NCBI GenBank assembly: GCA_963736575.1
Contig: CAVTPD010000001.1
Location: 682,001 to 746,000, forward strand
Direction of reading: 5' to 3'
DNA: 64,000 nucleotides
DNA from: CAVTPD01 sp963736575
Lineage (GTDB): Bacteria > Bacteroidota > Bacteroidia > Cytophagales > JAAEPT01
In this document: positions 1-8,658 of the stretch, piece after piece
Layout: every line of letters begins with the position of its first letter
How positions within the stretch are numbered: position 1 is the stretch's first letter
Notes under the pieces: model-generated
Database searches by the model: none
What the model was told of the DNA's origin: nothing
What the model saw: the letters and a program-made list of their open reading frames with translations, nothing else
Translations under genes and position numbers: made by a program

Positions 1-2
1 TA

Positions 3-218
3 AGAACTGCTTGGAATAAAAATTATTTTGCAAAGCAGTCTAAAGAAATATTATTTGATTCTTTTTGGGATAAATCCTTACAAAAAGGGTTTGTAGAAAT
101 AAGTTCATCAGCTTCGGTTGCTGCGGCATCTGTTGTTGCATCGGATTCTACATCTACTTCCGTTCAAGAAGAACCAGTTGCTCCGGTTGCAGCGCTCGTT
201 GTCTGCTTCAGTAGTTAA
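3..218 (+). pseudogene. actB: ActB upstream fragment, cut by the window edge and ended by a frameshift
   Basis: An open frame already running at the window edge (codons from position 3) ends at a TAA at 216-218. It reads as the end of a folded domain followed by a linker rich in Ala, Val and Ser. This fits the junction between the large molybdopterin-like domain and the Fe-S domain of ActB, the hydrophilic subunit of alternative complex III. The linker then continues in the next frame, the one that carries the Fe-S domain. The two pieces join around positions 188-205 if one base is removed. I read both as one actB gene broken by a single-base indel. The rest of the gene lies outside the window. 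Confidence 0.7.
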
Positions 219-1734
219 CAAAATATCAAAAGCATACACAGATTCTAAAGGAATTGAAATCACCTTCTTTGAATCTTCAAAAATGGGTACAGGAGCTTCG
301 GCTAATAACCCATGGTTACAAGAATTGCCAGATCCTATTTCTAAAGTTACTTGGGATAACTATTTAGCCATTTCTATTCTAGATGTTAAAGAATCTACTT
401 CACAAGTAAAAGAATTAGTAGGCGCTAAAGACGGTGATATTGTAAGTATACTTTCTAAAGGTAAAGGCATAGTAAAACTCCCTGTTTTAGTTCAACCAGG
501 GCAAGCTTCAGGAACTGCCAGTGTTGCTTTAGGATATGGTAGAGAAAGTGCTGGTAAACTTCAGGATGGTGTTAAGTATAAAAATGCAGCAGGAGAAGCA
601 AAAATTGGTTCTAATGTATATCCATTAATTGTTGGCTATAATTCTACACTTCATTACTTCACTAGCGAGGCATTAGTTAAAAATCAAAACACTACTCACA
701 AGTTGGCGCGTACACAAACGCACCAAACTATTATGGGTAGAAGAAATATTCAGGAAGCTAAGTTATCAGAATATCAGGTTAGTCCTGCTTCTGTAACTTG
801 GAGACCACAGTTACATACTTCAGAAGGATTATTAAAACCTAGCCAGATTGATGCATGGGTTGTTCCTTCTAAAGACGAAGAAACAGGAGAGATTAAGGAA
901 GGCATTACGCACGAATATAACAACCACCATTGGGGACTTGTAATTGACTTAAACTCTTGTACTGGTTGTAGTGCATGCGTAGTTAGCTGTCATGCTGAAA
1001 ACAATGTACCTGTAGTTGGTAAAGATGAAGTTCTTCGTAAAAGAGATATGCATTGGATGAGAATAGATAGATACTACTCATCACAAGCAGAATTAGATTA
1101 CGGAAAAGAAGGTGCGAAAGAAGAAGCAGGTTATAAAGCCATGGAAAACCCAGCTTATAACCCTGAAGTATCATTCCAACCGATGATGTGCCAACACTGT
1201 GACCACGCTCCTTGTGAGACCGTATGTCCGGTATTAGCTACTACACATAGTTCTGAAGGGTTAAACCAAATGACTTATAACCGTTGTATTGGTACACGTT
1301 ATTGTGCTAATAACTGTCCTTATAAAGTAAGAAGGTTTAACTGGTTTAATTATTCTGATAGTACTACCGATAGAGAATTTAAAAGCGTTAACACGCCTGC
1401 AAATGATGACTTAACTAAAATGGTGTTAAATCCAGATGTTACAGTTAGAGCACGTGGTGTAATGGAAAAATGCTCTATGTGTGTTCAAAGAATTCAGGCT
1501 GGTAAGTTAAAAGCTAAGTTAGAAGGAAGAAAAGTGAAAGATGGTGACATAGTTACTGCTTGTGCTTCTTCTTGCCCAACAGATGCAATTACTTTTGGTG
1601 ACATGAATGATAAAGAGAGTAGAATATCTAAGGTTCTTAACGAAGAAAATGCAGATAGAGCATACCATGTTCTTGAAGAATTGAACGTTAAACCTAACGT
1701 ATCTTACTTAACTAAAATTAGAAACAAAGCTTAA
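118..1734 (+). CDS. actB: Alternative complex III subunit ActB, iron-sulfur domain (frameshifted 5' part)
   Basis: ActB is the periplasmic Fe-S subunit of alternative complex III, which oxidises menaquinol and passes electrons to cytochrome c or directly to the oxidase. This part carries four cysteine clusters of the PsrB/DmsB type: CTGCSACVVSC (first Cys at 958-960), CQHCDHAPCETVCP, CIGTRYCANNCPYKVRRFN, and CSMC with ACASSCP. The nominal TTG start at 118 only gives an out-of-frame leader of about 25 residues rich in Leu and His; the true protein enters this frame near position 195 from the upstream fragment. It is followed 11 nt later by actC, in standard act order. Assignment is very secure; the break at the 5' end is probably an indel. 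Confidence 0.92.
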   Translation: MLRHLLLHRILHLLPFKKNQLLRLQRSLSASVVNKISKAYTDSKGIEITFFESSKMGTGASANNPWLQELPDPISKVTWDNYLAISILDVKESTSQVKELVGAKDGDIVSILSKGKGIVKLPVLVQPGQASGTASVALGYGRESAGKLQDGVKYKNAAGEAKIGSNVYPLIVGYNSTLHYFTSEALVKNQNTTHKLARTQTHQTIMGRRNIQEAKLSEYQVSPASVTWRPQLHTSEGLLKPSQIDAWVVPSKDEETGEIKEGITHEYNNHHWGLVIDLNSCTGCSACVVSCHAENNVPVVGKDEVLRKRDMHWMRIDRYYSSQAELDYGKEGAKEEAGYKAMENPAYNPEVSFQPMMCQHCDHAPCETVCPVLATTHSSEGLNQMTYNRCIGTRYCANNCPYKVRRFNWFNYSDSTTDREFKSVNTPANDDLTKMVLNPDVTVRARGVMEKCSMCVQRIQAGKLKAKLEGRKVKDGDIVTACASSCPTDAITFGDMNDKESRISKVLNEENADRAYHVLEELNVKPNVSYLTKIRNKA

Positions 1735-1745
1735 AATATAAAGTA

Positions 1746-3104
1746 ATGCAAGTTACATCATCGGTAAGACCACCATTAATTACCAACGGTAAAACTGTTC
1801 ACGACGTCACTGTTGATGTTTGTAGACAAGTTGAAGCTAAACCAAATGTTAGATGGTTAATGGCTTTTGGCACCGCTTTATTCCTTTTAGGTTTAGGTGC
1901 TATAGCTGTTTACAGATTAGTATTTTACGGTATAGGTGAGTGGGGTTTAAATAAGACAGTAGGTTGGGCATGGGATATTACCAACTTTGTATGGTGGGTA
2001 GGTATTGGTCACGCCGGTACACTTATTTCAGCAGTATTGTTATTATTCCGTCAGAAATGGAGAATGTCCATTAACAGAGCGGCAGAGGCAATGACTATTT
2101 TTGCTGTAATCTGTGCTTTAATGTTCCCTATGTTACACCAAGGTAGACCTTGGGTAGGTATGTATTGGTCATTACCACTTCCTAATGTTTTTGGTGAATT
2201 ATGGGTTAATTTTAACTCGCCATTGCTATGGGATGTATTCGCGATTAGTACGTATTTCTTAGTATCATTAGTGTTCTGGTACATTGGATTAATTCCAGAT
2301 TTTGCAACTATTAGAGATAGAGCTACTGGTATTTCAAGAGTTATTTATGGTGCACTTTCATTTGGTTGGGATGGAGCCGCCATTACTTGGATGCGTTATG
2401 AGTCGGTTGCTTTAATTCTAGCAGGTTTATGTACTCCATTAGTACTTTCAGTACATACTATTGTATCTTTTGACTTTGCAACTTCAGTTATACCGGGTTG
2501 GCATACAACCATTTTCCCTCCTTACTTTGTGGCAGGGGCCATCTTCTCTGGGTTTGCTATGGTGTTAACCTTAATGTTAATTACTAGAGTTACATTTAAA
2601 CTTCAGGATTATATTACAATTAACCACATTGAGTCAATGAACAAAGTCATTATGACTACAGGTTCAATTGTTGGTGTGGCTTATATTACTGAATTTGTAA
2701 TTGCTTTCTATTCGGGTGTTGAATATGAATCTTATTGTTTTATCAACAGAGCAACAGGTGATTATTGGTGGGCATACTGGACTATGATGTCTTGTAATGT
2801 TATCTCTCCTCAGTTATTCTGGTTTAAGAAAATTAGAACAAACATCTATTTAACATTTGCTTTATCAATTGTTGTAAACATTGGTATGTGGTTTGAACGT
2901 TTTGTAATTATTGTAACTTCCTTACATAGAGATTATTTGCCATCTAGTTGGTCTTACTTTACACCAACATTGGTAGATATAGGTACTTACCTTTTTACAT
3001 TTGGTTTATTCTTTACTTTATTCTTCTTGTTTGCCAAATTCTTCCCGGTAATCAACATGGCTGAAGTAAAAAGTATTGTTAAAGATTCTTCTGAAAAAAA
3101 GTAA
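1746..3104 (+). CDS. actC: Alternative complex III membrane subunit ActC (NrfD/PsrC family)
   Basis: A 452-residue polytopic membrane protein with about ten hydrophobic segments, of the NrfD/PsrC quinol-oxidising family. The conserved NrfD stretch HQGRPW lies around residue 131, close to the expected quinol site. ActC forms the core of the complex together with its paralogue ActF (4373-5749) and takes electrons from menaquinol to the Fe-S clusters of ActB. It starts 11 nt after the actB stop and ends 1 nt before the actD start, so the genes are clearly one transcript. Length is normal for the family. Confidence 0.95.
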   Translation: MQVTSSVRPPLITNGKTVHDVTVDVCRQVEAKPNVRWLMAFGTALFLLGLGAIAVYRLVFYGIGEWGLNKTVGWAWDITNFVWWVGIGHAGTLISAVLLLFRQKWRMSINRAAEAMTIFAVICALMFPMLHQGRPWVGMYWSLPLPNVFGELWVNFNSPLLWDVFAISTYFLVSLVFWYIGLIPDFATIRDRATGISRVIYGALSFGWDGAAITWMRYESVALILAGLCTPLVLSVHTIVSFDFATSVIPGWHTTIFPPYFVAGAIFSGFAMVLTLMLITRVTFKLQDYITINHIESMNKVIMTTGSIVGVAYITEFVIAFYSGVEYESYCFINRATGDYWWAYWTMMSCNVISPQLFWFKKIRTNIYLTFALSIVVNIGMWFERFVIIVTSLHRDYLPSSWSYFTPTLVDIGTYLFTFGLFFTLFFLFAKFFPVINMAEVKSIVKDSSEKK

Positions 3105-3105
3105 T

Positions 3106-3639
3106 ATGAGTGCTGGAAATAAATATTTAGTGGGCGTATTTGGTGATGATGATATTCTTCTTAAAGGTGTTAGCCAAGTACGTGAAGCAGGTGTAAAAAT
3201 CCACGAATGCTACACTCCATTCCCAATTCATGGGTTAGAGGATGCTTTAGGATATAAAAGGACAAGACTACCAATAGTAGCATTCTTATTTGCTATGACG
3301 GGTATGAGCTTAGCATTATTCATGCAAATCTTTATGCTTGTTATTGATTGGCCAATGATAATTGGCGGTAAACCTTATTTCTCTTTCCCAGATTTTGTTC
3401 CTGTAACATTTGAGCTATCCGTTTTATTAGCTGCATTTGGTATGGTTGGTACATTCATGGTTAAAAGTGATCTTAAGCCTTACAAGATCTATCCTAGAAC
3501 TTTCGATTTAAGAAGTACTGACGATAAACACATAATGGCAATAGACCTTGATGCCAATTCCAAAGAACAGGAAGAAATCGCTACTATATTGCAAAATGCA
3601 GGAGCAGAAGAGGTGAATTTTAAAGAATTTGAAGATTAA
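3106..3639 (+). CDS. actD: Alternative complex III subunit ActD (DUF3341)
   Basis: A 177-residue protein with a soluble N-terminal part and two membrane segments at about residues 55-80 and 98-118, as expected for ActD (DUF3341). I chose the ATG at 3106, directly after the actC stop. A longer in-frame reading from 3076 would only add ten Lys/Leu-rich residues that overlap actC. ActD is an accessory membrane subunit with no cofactor known to me. Its place between actC and actE is the standard act order. Confidence 0.93.
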   Translation: MSAGNKYLVGVFGDDDILLKGVSQVREAGVKIHECYTPFPIHGLEDALGYKRTRLPIVAFLFAMTGMSLALFMQIFMLVIDWPMIIGGKPYFSFPDFVPVTFELSVLLAAFGMVGTFMVKSDLKPYKIYPRTFDLRSTDDKHIMAIDLDANSKEQEEIATILQNAGAEEVNFKEFED

Positions 3640-3656
3640 TTGAATAATTACAGAGA

Positions 3657-4352
3657 ATGAAAAATCTGTTTAAAAATACCGGAATATTAGTCGCTTTATC
3701 TTCAGTACTGTTCTCTTGTTACAATCCAGATCAAAGAGCGTTTACAGAAGATGATGCTAAAAAAGGTGTAGGTTTAGAATATGCGCCTCAAATGTATCAT
3801 TCTGAAGCTTACGATCCTATGACGCAAGTAGACGATAGAGAAGCAGGTCTGAATTATTGGCCTTTTAATGAGGTTGGTACAGGTCATGGTGAGTTTTATA
3901 ATTCAAACGATTATAACCCACATCATATGAACATGAGAGTTCCTGCAGCGAATTCAATTAGACAAGCTGAATTACCTTATAGAATCCCTAAAGACAGTTT
4001 TGATTTAGCAGCCAAGTTAACTTCTCCTTATATCTTAGATATGGAAAAAGGGGATGATGGTAAAATGGCTCTTTCTGATGAAGGTATTGATCAAATAAAA
4101 GACTGTAAGAATCTTTATTTACGTTTTTGTTCTCACTGCCATGGTATAGACGGACAAGCTGATGGTTTAGTTGCTGAAAAATTTGGTGGTGTACCTATGT
4201 ACAACAGTGCAGCAATTAAAGACAAACCAATCGGTCATATTTTCCATGTTATCACATACGGTAAGGGTCGTATGGGGGCTCATGCTTCGCAGCTAAGCCA
4301 GCTTGAAAGATGGAAGATTGCTACGTATGTTCAAACTTTGCAAAAGAAATAA
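3657..4352 (+). CDS. actE: Alternative complex III monohaem cytochrome c subunit ActE
   Basis: A 231-residue lipoprotein cytochrome c. The N-terminus is a short hydrophobic signal ending in a lipobox-like LFSC, which would lipidate Cys21. One haem motif, CSHCH, lies at residues 158-162. Met206 in a GRMG stretch is a likely sixth ligand. ActE collects electrons from ActB and hands them to the caa3/aa3 oxidase; in Bacteroidota the two complexes can form a supercomplex. The gene sits 17 nt after actD and 20 nt before actF. Confidence 0.95.
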   Translation: MKNLFKNTGILVALSSVLFSCYNPDQRAFTEDDAKKGVGLEYAPQMYHSEAYDPMTQVDDREAGLNYWPFNEVGTGHGEFYNSNDYNPHHMNMRVPAANSIRQAELPYRIPKDSFDLAAKLTSPYILDMEKGDDGKMALSDEGIDQIKDCKNLYLRFCSHCHGIDGQADGLVAEKFGGVPMYNSAAIKDKPIGHIFHVITYGKGRMGAHASQLSQLERWKIATYVQTLQKK

Positions 4353-4372
4353 AATTGGGTTAATAGAGAGTT

Positions 4373-5749
4373 ATGGAAGAAAAATTTGAAATATCAGCTT
4401 CGCTCAAGAAAAAGATTAGTCTAACAGCCATCATTGGTACCTTACTTTTAGTTTTAGGTATTATTGGTTTAGCTTTAGGTAATTTTGACCCAATGAATGA
4501 GTCTGGTGATGGACATCATTCTGCCGTTGAGCAATCAAAATTAGTAGCAGAATCTGAACCACATGGAGAACATGCTGCTCATGAAGAAACACATGAACAT
4601 GAAGCCCATGCAGAAGAGCATCATGGCGGACATGCTTATCACTGGTCTAAAAGAATAATTGCAGATTTATGGCACAATTCGGTATTCTTTATAGGAGTAG
4701 CCGTTGCAGGTTTGTTTTTCCTATGTGTTAATTATGCTGCTTGGGCTGGTTGGTCATCATCTATTATTAGAATGATGCAAGCTATGGGATACTATATGTA
4801 TATAGGGGCACCTATATTAATTATAGCATTTTTATTATTTAATCACGACATATTCCATTGGACAGATAGATCATTGTATGATCCCGCATCACCAAACTAT
4901 GACCACCTTATTGCTGGTAAAGAATGGTACTTAAATCTTGGGTTTTATATTAGTAGACTATTAGTCATACCTATTGGTTGGATTGTTTTTCATCATTTTA
5001 TGGTAAAACATTCTGCAAATGAAGATATAGACGGTGGTTTAATATTTCACAATAAAATGATCAACCTATCTGCTGGATTCTTAGTCTTCTTTGGTGTTTC
5101 ATCATCAATGGCTGCTTGGGACTGGATAATGTCAATAGATACACACTGGTTCTCTACTTTATTTGGTTGGTATGTTTTTGCTAGCTGGTTTGTAACCGGT
5201 ATGTGTGTTTTAACATTAATTGTCTTATTCCTAAAAGACGCAGGTTATTTAAAAATTGTTACTGCTAACCATGTTCATGATTTAGGTAAGTTCATGTTTG
5301 CATTCAGTATTTTCTGGACGTACTTATGGTTCTCACAATTCTTACTGTATTGGTATTCTAATATTCCTGAAGAAACAATCTGGTTTATAGAGAGATTGTA
5401 TTACAATGATGGTGTCTACCTTCCGTTCTTTGTTTTAAATCTTGTAATTAATTTTGTGTTCCCTTTCTTCTTTATGATGACAAGAGATGCAAAAAGAACT
5501 TCAATACTATTAAAAGTTGCAGCTTTTACTTTAATCTTCGGACACTGGTTAGATTTCTACTTAATGATTATGCCTGGTACAGTTGGTAACCACGGTGGAT
5601 TTAACTTAGGATTCTTATTAGTTGAGATGGGGATGTTACTTGTATTTGCAAGTATCTTTATAGGGTCTATAGCATATGGATTAGGTAGATTGCCTTTGAT
5701 TGCTAAAAATCACCCATTCTTAGAAGAAAGTAAGCATCATCACATATAA
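4373..5749 (+). CDS. actF: Alternative complex III membrane subunit ActF (NrfD-like)
   Basis: A 458-residue polytopic protein, paralogous to ActC, with about ten membrane segments. After the first membrane segment comes a very His- and Glu-rich loop (about residues 46-92), which may bind metal or carry the local charge of a hydrated loop; loops like this are common in ActF. ActF is expected to lack the quinol site of ActC and to take part in complex stability or proton movement. It is followed 18 nt later by coxB, so complex III and the oxidase are transcribed together. Confidence 0.94.
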   Translation: MEEKFEISASLKKKISLTAIIGTLLLVLGIIGLALGNFDPMNESGDGHHSAVEQSKLVAESEPHGEHAAHEETHEHEAHAEEHHGGHAYHWSKRIIADLWHNSVFFIGVAVAGLFFLCVNYAAWAGWSSSIIRMMQAMGYYMYIGAPILIIAFLLFNHDIFHWTDRSLYDPASPNYDHLIAGKEWYLNLGFYISRLLVIPIGWIVFHHFMVKHSANEDIDGGLIFHNKMINLSAGFLVFFGVSSSMAAWDWIMSIDTHWFSTLFGWYVFASWFVTGMCVLTLIVLFLKDAGYLKIVTANHVHDLGKFMFAFSIFWTYLWFSQFLLYWYSNIPEETIWFIERLYYNDGVYLPFFVLNLVINFVFPFFFMMTRDAKRTSILLKVAAFTLIFGHWLDFYLMIMPGTVGNHGGFNLGFLLVEMGMLLVFASIFIGSIAYGLGRLPLIAKNHPFLEESKHHHI

Positions 5750-5767
5750 TTAGAAACAGAGTTAAAG

Positions 5768-6847
5768 ATGACTAATATAATTATAGCAATTGCAGCGGTT
5801 CTATTATTAGTAATTTTCATACTAATATTTAGAGTTCAAACTTTACTTTCCGTTTTACGCGGAAGTGATAGCAAACCAGGAGCGGGGATGCTTAATAAGC
5901 TTAATGGAACATTATTTCTATTATTCCTTATTTTCGGTTCAATAGCATTTTATTACTACACGTTTACAATGGATTATCATTTGCCTGAAGCAGCTTCTGC
6001 CCACGGTAAAATTACAGACAACTTGTTTTTGGTGTCTATGATAATTATCATTATAGCTTTTACAATCACTCAAATTCTTCTTTTTGGTTTCGCGTTTATG
6101 TACCAAAAGAAAGAAGGTGTTAAAGCGAAGTTCTATCCTGAAAACTCTATGTTAGAATTCTTCTGGACAATTGTACCAGCTATAGTTTTAACATTATTGA
6201 TTTGGCAAGGTTGGAAAGCTTGGTCTGATATCACCACTATTCCTACAAAAGAAAACGATAAAAATAGAATAGAATTAGAGGTCTTAGGACAACAATTCTA
6301 TTGGAAGGTTAGATATCCAGGTTTAGATGGTGAGTTCGGAAAACATAATTTCAGATTGATTGATGAAACGAATCAGTTTGGTATGGATTTCAACGATAAA
6401 AATAGCTTTGATGATTTTGCTCCAACAGAAATTCATTTACCTAAAGGATATAATGTTCTTTTCAGAATTAGAGCAAAAGATGTTTTGCATAGCGTTTATG
6501 CCCCTCATTTCAGGTTAAAAATGGATGCTGTACCAGGTATGCCTACCAGCTTTTATTTTACACCAATAAAGACTACTCAGGAAATGAGAAATGAGTTGGG
6601 TAATCAAGAATTCAATTATGAAGTTGCTTGTGCTGAAATGTGCGGTAGAGGACACTTTGGTATGCGATACATTATAGTTGTAGAAGAATACGATGATTTT
6701 GTAAAGTGGTACGCTGAGCAGGCCCCATGGTCTGAATTAAATACAGAGTATGTAGAATCAAAAATTTCGGATGAAAAACTAGCTGAGTTCCAAAACTGGT
6801 TAGGTAGTGATAAAACTGTTTCCGAATCATCTTTTGCATTAAATTAA
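5768..6847 (+). CDS. coxB: Cytochrome c oxidase subunit II
   Basis: A 359-residue haem-copper oxidase subunit II. The N-terminal half has several membrane segments and the C-terminal half is a periplasmic cupredoxin domain. The binuclear CuA site is complete: His241 and the motif Cys288-x3-Cys292-x3-His296-x2-Met299. No cytochrome c domain is fused at the C-terminus, so electrons must arrive from a separate cytochrome such as ActE. Two extra hydrophobic segments precede the usual hairpin, as often seen in Bacteroidota. The gene is 18 nt downstream of actF and 17 nt upstream of coxA. Confidence 0.96.
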   Translation: MTNIIIAIAAVLLLVIFILIFRVQTLLSVLRGSDSKPGAGMLNKLNGTLFLLFLIFGSIAFYYYTFTMDYHLPEAASAHGKITDNLFLVSMIIIIIAFTITQILLFGFAFMYQKKEGVKAKFYPENSMLEFFWTIVPAIVLTLLIWQGWKAWSDITTIPTKENDKNRIELEVLGQQFYWKVRYPGLDGEFGKHNFRLIDETNQFGMDFNDKNSFDDFAPTEIHLPKGYNVLFRIRAKDVLHSVYAPHFRLKMDAVPGMPTSFYFTPIKTTQEMRNELGNQEFNYEVACAEMCGRGHFGMRYIIVVEEYDDFVKWYAEQAPWSELNTEYVESKISDEKLAEFQNWLGSDKTVSESSFALN

Positions 6848-6864
6848 TAGAAAATTAGTTAGTA

Positions 6865-8655
6865 ATGTCACACAGTACAGAACACGATCACGAACACGAA
6901 CATCACGAACAGTCTTTCATTTCGAAGTATGTTTTCTCGTTAGATCATAAAGTTATAGCTAAGCAGTTCTTAATTTCAGGTATATTCTGGGCCATTATTG
7001 GTGGGGGTATGTCTGTGTTGTTTAGAATTCAATTGGGTTTTCCAGATGCAGATGTTTCTTGGTTAGAGCCACTTTTAGGAAAATGGATTTCAGAAGGGAA
7101 ATTAGACCCGGGGTTTTATATGGCCTTGGTGACCATGCACGGTACCATAATGGTATTCTTTGTACTAACGGCGGGCCTCTCTGGCACGTTTAGTAACTTC
7201 TTAATTCCTTTGCAAATAGGGGCAAGAGATATGGCATCTGGTTTTATGAATGCATTGTCATTTTGGTTCTTCTTTGCTGCTGGTATTATTATGTTTTACT
7301 CGCTGTTCATTGAAACAGGACCCGCTTCTGGTGGTTGGGTAGTATATCCGCCATTAAGTGCTCTTCCTCAAGCAATGCCAGGTTCTGGTTTAGGGATGAC
7401 GCTGTGGTTAGTTTCTATGTCTTTATTTATTGTTTCTCAACTTTTGGGTGGTGTAAACTATATAGCTACTGTAATTAACATGAGAACAAAAGGTATGTCT
7501 TTTACTAGAATGCCTTTAACAATATGGTCTTTCTTCTTAACCGCTATTATTGGTTTGTTATCCTTTCCGGTTTTATTCTCTGCGGCTCTTTTGTTAATAT
7601 TCGATAGATCATTTGGAACTAGCTTCTACTTATCTGAAATATATATTAATGGCGAAGCATTACACAACGTAGGAGGTAGCCCTATTCTTTACCAACATTT
7701 GTTTTGGTTCTTAGGTCACCCAGAGGTTTATATTGTGTTATTACCAGCTTTAGGGATTACATCGGAAGTGATTTCTACTAATTCTAGAAAACCAATCTTT
7801 GGTTACAGAGCCATGATTGGATCTATGATGGGTATTGGTTTCTTATCCTTTATTGTATGGGCGCATCATATGTTTGTATCGGGTATGAATCCGTTCTTAG
7901 GTTCTATTTTCATGTTCCTAACATTAATTATTGCTGTACCATCTGCTGTTAAAGCATTTAATTATATAACAACACTTTGGAAGGGGAGTATCATCTTTAC
8001 ACCAGGTATGTTGTTTTCAATAGGACTAGTTTCTTTGTTTATATCTGGTGGTGTTACGGGTATTATCTTAGGTAACTCTGCTTTAGATATTCAATTACAC
8101 GATACGTATTTTGTAGTTGCTCACTTTCACTTAGTAATGGGTGCTGCATCTTTCTTTGGTATGATGGCGGGTATTTACCATTGGTTCCCTAAAATGTTCG
8201 GTAGAATGATGGATTCTCGTTTAGGATCACTTCATTTTTGGATGACATTTATAGGTGTTTACATGGTTTTTATTCCAATGCATTACGTGGGTGTAGCTGG
8301 TTTTCCAAGAAGATATTATTCATTCACTGGTTTCGATGCTTTCAGTATCTTAACAGATGTTAATACATTAATTTCAGTAGCGGCATTTATTACCTTTGCT
8401 GCTCAATTCATCTTTTTATTCAACTTTATATATTCAATATTTAAAGGAAGAATTGCAACAGCAAATCCTTGGAACTCTAATACATTAGAATGGACTACAC
8501 CTGTAAATGTTGGCCATGGTAACTGGCCAGGAGAAATTCCTGAAGTACACAGATGGCCATACGATTACAGTAAGCCTGGTGCAGATGAGGATTTCATCCC
8601 ACAGAATATTCCATTTTCTGAAACTAAAAGTTCTAACTTAGAGAACGAATTCTAG
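6865..8655 (+). CDS. coxA: Cytochrome c oxidase subunit I
   Basis: A 596-residue catalytic subunit of the proton-pumping terminal oxidase. All metal ligands are visible: His92 and His422 for haem a, His420 for haem a3, and His285, His334 and His335 for CuB. The HPEVY motif (285-289) supplies the His-Tyr cross-link and the Glu of the D-channel, which places it in the A1 type. The N-terminus is rich in His and Glu. Only 3 nt separate its stop from the ctaA start, and a terminator-like hairpin lies just inside ctaA (see 8674-8708). Confidence 0.97.
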   Translation: MSHSTEHDHEHEHHEQSFISKYVFSLDHKVIAKQFLISGIFWAIIGGGMSVLFRIQLGFPDADVSWLEPLLGKWISEGKLDPGFYMALVTMHGTIMVFFVLTAGLSGTFSNFLIPLQIGARDMASGFMNALSFWFFFAAGIIMFYSLFIETGPASGGWVVYPPLSALPQAMPGSGLGMTLWLVSMSLFIVSQLLGGVNYIATVINMRTKGMSFTRMPLTIWSFFLTAIIGLLSFPVLFSAALLLIFDRSFGTSFYLSEIYINGEALHNVGGSPILYQHLFWFLGHPEVYIVLLPALGITSEVISTNSRKPIFGYRAMIGSMMGIGFLSFIVWAHHMFVSGMNPFLGSIFMFLTLIIAVPSAVKAFNYITTLWKGSIIFTPGMLFSIGLVSLFISGGVTGIILGNSALDIQLHDTYFVVAHFHLVMGAASFFGMMAGIYHWFPKMFGRMMDSRLGSLHFWMTFIGVYMVFIPMHYVGVAGFPRRYYSFTGFDAFSILTDVNTLISVAAFITFAAQFIFLFNFIYSIFKGRIATANPWNSNTLEWTTPVNVGHGNWPGEIPEVHRWPYDYSKPGADEDFIPQNIPFSETKSSNLENEF

Positions 8656-8658
8656 TTA

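Noticed and set aside
983..1174. Minus-strand open frame across actB
   Set aside because: Shadow of the Fe-S domain gene: no family sense, and it runs against an essential conserved gene.
4558..4650. His-rich stretch in actF as a sign of vector or artificial tag
   Set aside because: Mixed His/Glu/Ala composition within a normal-length ActF; such loops occur naturally in this family.
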